A DNA stretch of 64,000 nucleotides from NCBI GenBank assembly GCA_041393395.1, contig JAWKKG010000004.1:124001-188000 (forward strand). Reading direction: 5' to 3'. The stretch is from JAGQIB01 sp041393395. Lineage in GTDB: Bacteria; ARS69. A program made the translations under genes and the position numbers. Below the pieces are notes generated by a model that was given only the letters and a program-made list of their open reading frames with translations, was not told where the DNA came from and did not search any database. Shown here piece by piece: positions 61,901 to 64,000 of this stretch. Position 1 is the first letter of the stretch; each line of letters opens with the position of its first letter.

Positions 61901-62763
61901 ACGAGGGTCATGAACAGCGTCGCGCCCTCCCGGCGTCCGAGTTCGCGCAGTGCGTCCGCCACCGGTCGCGGGAGCGAGAGGCTCTCGACGTCGCCGCGGA
62001 AGCTCTGCACCGGCGGCCGCGGCCGATCGGTCGGGAGCTCGAGCGGCGGCGGCAGGGGAGAGAGGCGTCCGCGCCAGTACTCCAGCTCCCGCTCGAGTCG
62101 CTCGCCGGCGACGTGCGTGCGCTGCCAGGCCGCGAAGTCCGCGTACTGGATGGTGAGCGGTGCCAGCGGAGACGGGCGGTCGTTCGCGAACGCGTCGTAC
62201 AGCGTGGCGACCTCGCGGACGAGCACGCCCATCGACCAACCGTCGGAGATGATGTGGTGCATGGACAGGATCAGAACGTGGTCGTCTTCCGCGAGCCGGA
62301 TCAGTCGCCCGCGAATCAGCGGGCCGCGGGCGAGATCGAACGGCGTGGCCGCCTCGGATTCGGCGACGCGCTCCGCCTCGGCCTCGGCGTCGACGCGCGT
62401 CGAGAGATCGACGAGCGGGAGATCGAACGTCGCCTGATCGGAGATCGACTGCACGGGAATCCCGTCTTCCAGCGGGAAACAGGTGCGCAGGGTCTCGTGC
62501 CGGCTCGTGACCTCGCGGAGGCAGCGTTGCAGGACGTCGACCCGGAGCCGTCCGGTGAGCCGCAGCGCCGTGGGGACGTTGTAGGCCGGACTCGTGGGGT
62601 CGATCTGGTGAATGAACCAGAGACGCTGCTGCGCGAACGACAGCGGCGCGGGCCCGGGCGGACGGCGGGGAATGCCGTCGTCTGTCGTGCTCGCGGCAAC
62701 TCGCCCCCGCCGCATGGCCTCCAGGAGCGCTCGTTTGGAGTCGGAGAGTTGCTTCGGTTCCAT
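52990..62763 (-). CDS. Nonribosomal peptide synthetase, C-A(MT)-T-C-T-C-A-T-TE
   Basis: 3257 residues. C1 40-470 (HHIISDG, 169-175); A1 490-1345 with a methyltransferase inserted after A8 (about 945-1180, SAM motif VLEIGCGTGLLL); T1 Ser1390; C2 1445-1885 (HHIVADG); T2 1915-1985, Ser1948, directly after C2 with no adenylation domain; C3 2005-2440 (HHVITDG); A3 2455-2945; T3 Ser2993; TE 3045-3250 (GWSYG, Ser3116, His3230). By hand alignment to GrsA the A1 code is D-A-L-F-L-G-I-V-V-K (hydrophobic type) and A3 is D-A-D-H-V-G-A-V-A-K (no known match). The C domains have intact active sites and the TE should release the product. It starts 8 bases after the upstream NRPS stop and ends next to the dioxygenase gene. 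Confidence 0.95.
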   Translation of the reverse strand: MEPKQLSDSKRALLEAMRRGRVAASTTDDGIPRRPPGPAPLSFAQQRLWFIHQIDPTSPAYNVPTALRLTGRLRVDVLQRCLREVTSRHETLRTCFPLEDGIPVQSISDQATFDLPLVDLSTRVDAEAEAERVAESEAATPFDLARGPLIRGRLIRLAEDDHVLILSMHHIISDGWSMGVLVREVATLYDAFANDRPSPLAPLTIQYADFAAWQRTHVAGERLERELEYWRGRLSPLPPPLELPTDRPRPPVQSFRGDVESLSLPRPVADALRELGRREGATLFMTLVAGFDALLAHLTGETDLAIGTAVANRTRADLEPLIGFFVNALVLRVGASGDPTFAELVRRVREVTLGAYAHQDLPFDRLVEELQPSRDLGRNPLFQVAIALQNAPLDDFELPGLSARPLAAASGATRFDLELHLWETADQGIDGFLFYATDLFDASTIRRFADRWSTLLTAAAESPETRLSDLPCLSAAEARLLPTLGRGPTLTIEPDVAAEWFARVADRDTVAVRSDTASLTYRELDRRADRLAARLAASRSGVPSRLGILADRSTDAVVAIVAAAKLGAGYVPLDPAQPDARLARFVEHAGVDAIVAPADLRSRAETLGGNVAAIETDGEDSAGSRPPVVRLHPEDVAYVIFTSGSTGTPNGVEATGTNLSNLIRWTHENFELTAADRVAWISSPGFDASVLDVWPTLAAGATLFIPAPEVRLDPRRLRDWLVEQRISITFVATPLAKPLFALPWPRETALRALLAGGDRLPPADPSTLPFRIVNIYGPTETTVVIASGDLDEGGSRPAPTLGVPVGNAVLRVLDSRMRLTPLGVPGELWIGGAGVSRGYAGQPARTADRFRPDPFAHTPGARLYRTGDLVRLLADGRLEFLGRVDKQVKIRGQRIEPGEIEAILTSHPAVEAAAVLPWGEEDAKRLVAYVSLRDGDGNETWAADHVARWRELYDDTYGSAGPEVDDSFNLVGWNSSYTGDPIPAEEMREWRDAAVARIRELRPRRVLEIGCGTGLLLTQLAPDCERYVATDLSAQSVASIRRAMARRSDLGSVEVHEREADDFSGIDEGAFDLVVLNSVIQYFPDRAYLERVLTGATRCLGPGGRIFLGDVRDRRLRRAFAESRLRHEHGAEGVTEAALRALLGREEELLVDPALFVRFGRVRARPKAGRADNEITRYRCDVLIEPGASTRSPAAEEFPGDGDFVPRVRAAIAAGAGEVVVRGVPNARLDSRATARHPDSLSDLGRELGRTVEISLSADSPTTFDVAFVAPGTPAASLDLTFDPEAGTNTPVRRTRAFAIQPELRAFAGRNLPEAMVPSAFVVLDAMPLTTNGKIDRRALPAPADVERPRARFVEPRDHVERAIALAWATVLRRSRVSATDDFFELGGHSLLATQVLARLRSALGVEVPLRAVFEATTVEDLAEVVRGLVREKATAQAPLERLPAGEIAPVSLAQQRLWFLDHLEPGGAAYHIPNALRLRGNVDVETLNRALAEIIRRHESLRTRFVERDGEAVQEVDPPWTPAIRIEDVPGADLCARESAVRAHVTEEIARPFDLVHGPLLRARLFRLDDSDHVLTIVIHHIVADGWSMGRLVRELTTLYAVFREGKPSPLPELPIQYGDWAYGQRRRLGAGEQDRQLAFWRDSLRGLEPIDLPADRPRPTYPTWAGAALDVTLDADVTRRLADIARTRNASLHMVLLSAFAAVLGRWSGQTDFAIGTPVAGRTHQETEPLIGFFVNTLALRMDLRGVELPFPELLARVRDTTLSAYASQDVPFERVVEEVRPARDTSRNPLFQVMFALQNLDFGELSLAGLAIESFEFETRTAQFDLELNLFETSDALTGRLYWATDLFDRETMERFASHFVQLATAVANDAGTFVERVPLFSEAEQRRIDAWRARPRESTKPRGNEERREPATPEERAACALFAEALGVAGVDPEADFFELGGHSLLAVRLLTRARRSFGVEIPLRALFDAPTPAGLTRAVEDARRARGPASTPLTRASDVERRRLSHAQQRLWFLDQLDPGSVAYNVPLAVQVRGPLDVEALQRALRALAGRHEALRTRIVAGDPDPEQRFDVPWPSLSVEDLSGATEPRRDLQRHVREESRRPFHLERGPLWRARLFRVNPGEHLITLTFHHVITDGWSMDLLLAELAALYEGVTLPPLAFQYADWAAWQRRWLDAGERDRQLTYWREELGDASPLELPTDHPRPPRRGLRARSVSFHLDSDDVRRLRALVREEGGTLFHGLLACLQSLLGRLAATDDVVIGTPIANRTHPDSERIVGFFSNTIALRGCDFGGTSFRARLASTRAKTLEAYAHQDLPFETVVDALSLDRDLSRNPLFDVMFAFQPHSDDTTPSSALEWSPIDADSGATPFDLAVSLNEREDGIDGIFRYDADLFEATSVERWATWFVALVRAVVRAPDAVPEDLDLRTDAERELVRAANDTTRDETPHTLVDLLDASFRAHADRPALEVGGRAVTYRDLGARAERLADHLRRSGVTPEVPVGLVARRDEETVVALLAIWKAGGIAVPLDPDLPPVRLRALLERANVRFLVSGITVDAPPSVRVIAPDESSANGGPPAVGDPRLRPENLAYVIHTSGSTGTPKGCAVSHAAIASMAGAAIESQRIRPGDRALHILPLAFDASLDEILPPLLAGATLVVHPDPRADTATDLLARLGRERITHVHFPLGLFHELVEDPERNPGIPAQLRHVVLGGESPQAARVATFLRYAPPGLRVTNAYGPTEAVVAVSREELAGPGDVTDPVPIGRPRTNSAIHLVDHTLRAVPLGAVGEICLSGALARGYLGRPDATAASFVPDPFSAAPGARMYRTGDYARRRADGSVVFLGRRDGQVKLRGFRIELGEIEAALTRAPGVREVVVGVRGQGAEARIVAWIAPETGHALDPVTIRQWLAERLPATHVPARIVVLERLPRSSTSKIDRRALPDPTPEAATAAVAPRDDQERLLAPLWCETLGIDSLDVRDDFFEAGGNSLLAMRFVGAVRRLTGREVPVAALFRHPRFEEFVRHLHAADAGGRSLVRLRGGRGAPMILLPGLGGGLAELRPLAEHLDPTRPVYAASLLDADAPGRIEDEAQELLSAIEAAGGTGPVHLLGWSYGALVAFELAGRWKAAGHEVASLTLVDAPAPGRYDDLEPEFEFEDLAEEEARRWSAVVQTRVKAARQYRPETWSGAALLIRGAESATADLRDDSLGWSAWVTGPLETACVPGTHESILSEEHVAPLAALVERQLSLSPGSS

Positions 62764-62770
62764 GGGGGCC

Positions 62771-64000
62771 TCAGCCGGACGCCGGCGTTTCGCGAAGCGA
62801 CTCGAGCAGCGCCGCGGCCTCGTCCTCGGACATGGTCTCGAGCTTCTCGATCAGGATCTCGTCGACGATCTCCGCGAGCGTCTCCACCGTGGACGCCTCG
62901 AAGAAGCGCCGCAGCGGGAACTCGATCGCGAACGTCGAGCGGAGGCGATGGACGACCTGGGTCGCGAGCAACGAGTTTCCGCCGAGGTCGAAGAAGTTGT
63001 CGGTGGCGCTCACGCGATCGCGCCGGAGCACGGCCTCCCACGTACTCGCGACGATGCGCTCGATCGGAGTGTGCGGGGCGACGTAGTGGCGGGCCGTGAC
63101 CCCCGGGGCGGGAAGGGCCGCGCGATTCACCTTGCCGTTTGCGTCCAGCGGGAACGCCTCGAGCGTCACGAACGCGGCGGGGACCATCGGCTCCGGCAGC
63201 GTCCGACGAAGCTCGGCGCGCATCTCGGACTCGGACGGCGGGCTCGCCCCCACGACGTACGCCACGAGCTGCATCTCGGCGCCGGTGCCCACCGCGATCG
63301 CGAGTGCGCGCGAGATGCCGGGGAGACGCTCCAGCGCGGACTCGATCTCGCCGGGTTCGATCCGGTGGCCGCGGATCTTGATCTGATGGTCGGCGCGTCC
63401 CAGGAACTGGAACACCCCGTTCCGGTCCCGTCGCGCGAGGTCGCCGGTGCGGTACAGTCGCGCTCCCGGCTCCCCCGAGACCGGATCCGGGACGAACCGC
63501 TCGGCGGTGAGATCCGGTCGGTCGAAGTAGCCGAGCGCAAGTCCCGCGCCGCCGAGATGGATCTCTCCCGGAATGCCGTCCGGAACCGGCGCGAGCGTGT
63601 CGTCCAGCAGATAGACCCGCAGGTTCGTGATCGGGCGCCCGATCGGGACGTTGCCGGGTACGAGATCGGGCGAACAGTCCCACCAGAGACTGCTCAACGC
63701 GACCTCCGTCGGTCCGTAGAAGTGGGCGAGCGTGCGCCCCGGAAGTCGCTCGAAGAACCGGTCGTGCAGCTCCCGGTCGAGCGCCTCGCCGCCGCAGAAC
63801 ACCATGCGGAGCTCGGGCAGTTCTCCGAGTGCGGGATCCGCGAGGAGCAGACGCAGGACCGAAGGCACGAAGTGCGCCACGGTGATCCGCTCCTCGCGGA
63901 GCAAACGGAGCAGCGCGGCGGGGTCCTTGTGCTCCCCCTCACGCGGCATCACCACCGTGACGCCCTCGCGCAGCGGTCCGAAGAGCTCCCAGGCGGCGAT
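62771..64000 (-). CDS. Nonribosomal peptide synthetase, C-terminal A-T part (continues past right edge)
   Basis: An open frame entering from the right edge begins in the A4 region (AAWELFGPLREGVTVVM), then A5 HFYGPTEVALS, A6-A8 (GEIHLGGAGLALGYF, LYRTGDLARR, KIRGHRIEPGEIE), A10 ANGKVNRAALP and a carrier domain with Ser in DNFFDLGGNSLLATQ. It ends in an acidic helix (EKLETMSEDEAAALLESL) typical of docking ends of starter modules. Visible code positions are W239, H278, F299, G301, F322, L330, S331; substrate not assignable. It acts before the 3257-residue NRPS. Its stop and the next start are 7 bases apart. Confidence 0.93.
   Translation of the reverse strand: MAAWELFGPLREGVTVVMPREGEHKDPAALLRLLREERITVAHFVPSVLRLLLADPALGELPELRMVFCGGEALDRELHDRFFERLPGRTLAHFYGPTEVALSSLWWDCSPDLVPGNVPIGRPITNLRVYLLDDTLAPVPDGIPGEIHLGGAGLALGYFDRPDLTAERFVPDPVSGEPGARLYRTGDLARRDRNGVFQFLGRADHQIKIRGHRIEPGEIESALERLPGISRALAIAVGTGAEMQLVAYVVGASPPSESEMRAELRRTLPEPMVPAAFVTLEAFPLDANGKVNRAALPAPGVTARHYVAPHTPIERIVASTWEAVLRRDRVSATDNFFDLGGNSLLATQVVHRLRSTFAIEFPLRRFFEASTVETLAEIVDEILIEKLETMSEDEAAALLESLRETPASG

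Noticed and set aside
52990..62763. Epimerisation domains in the NRPS
   Set aside because: All three HHxxxDG domains start with LSFAQQRLWF-like or related condensation motifs and are followed by A or T domains in condensation order; none follows a T domain with E-type motifs.
58597..63099. A 1500-codon open frame on the plus strand over the NRPS
   Set aside because: Shadow of the NRPS on the opposite strand; composition is Arg/Gly/Glu-rich with no domain.
1..64000. CRISPR array, tRNA, rRNA, insertion sequence or integrase
   Set aside because: No regularly spaced repeats, cloverleaf-like sequence, rRNA stretches or transposase/integrase motifs were seen on either strand; a tool search could still find a degenerate tRNA.

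Overview
The window is GC-rich (roughly two thirds or more G+C) bacterial chromosome with densely packed genes, many four-base start/stop overlaps and several GTG/TTG starts. Four secreted proteins end in a FlgD-like Ig domain (PNPF ... WDG ... GVYFxR), and an acidobacterial-type ECF sigma factor sits beside a Ser/Thr kinase with TPRs. This points to an uncultivated FCB-type lineage (for example Eisenbacteria- or Krumholzibacteria-like). That placement is inference; no rRNA or tRNA gene is visible to confirm it.

Layout. 1-5.2 kb (minus strand): a Fic protein cut by the left edge with palindromes over its start, a secreted beta-propeller protein, a membrane-anchored AraC-type regulator, and a thioredoxin/TPR lipoprotein whose active-site Cys codon is an in-frame TGA (candidate selenocysteine). 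5.3-14.7 kb (plus): an anaerobic benzoyl-CoA operon, had-oah-dch-bcrCBAD, followed by an SDR dehydrogenase, a GNAT acetyltransferase and an Rrf2 regulator, with an Rrf2-like palindrome in front. 14.9-20.4 kb (minus): a lower-GC NACHT/pentapeptide-repeat ATPase, then the kinase and sigma factor pair. 20.5-23 kb: a secreted FlgD-tail protein and a convergent metallophosphatase. 23.2-26.9 kb (plus): citrate synthase, a two-subunit CoA-transferase and a ferritin-like protein. 27-37.8 kb: MprF and a rhomboid-like protein, then PEP carboxylase, an SLC12-like transporter, a sulfatase-like TPR protein and a small unknown protein. 38-47.7 kb: a methyltransferase, a frame-disrupted Cys-rich peptide that looks like a RiPP precursor, an exported MsrB-MsrA fusion, a pirin, an unknown protein, two secreted proteins (one a large subtilase). 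47.8-64 kb (minus): a nonribosomal peptide cluster with MbtH, an MFS exporter, a LarA-type racemase, a PLP aminotransferase, an HPPD/hydroxymandelate-synthase-like dioxygenase, a 3257-residue NRPS and the end of another NRPS that continues past the right edge.

How the genes work together. The benzoyl-CoA operon encodes ATP-driven dearomatisation (BcrCBAD) and the modified beta-oxidation steps to ring opening (Dch, Had, Oah). It carries no ferredoxin, CoA ligase or lower beta-oxidation genes in the window, so these must lie elsewhere. The terminal Rrf2 gene is the natural candidate repressor. In the NRPS cluster the large enzyme reads C-A(MT)-T-C-T-C-A-T-TE: the middle module has no adenylation domain, so its carrier must be loaded in trans or it acts without adding a residue. 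The dioxygenase, aminotransferase and LarA-type racemase suggest an aromatic 2-hydroxy acid or arylglycine building block whose stereochemistry is adjusted by a nickel enzyme; this is inference. No CRISPR array, insertion sequence, phage gene, tRNA or rRNA was recognised.
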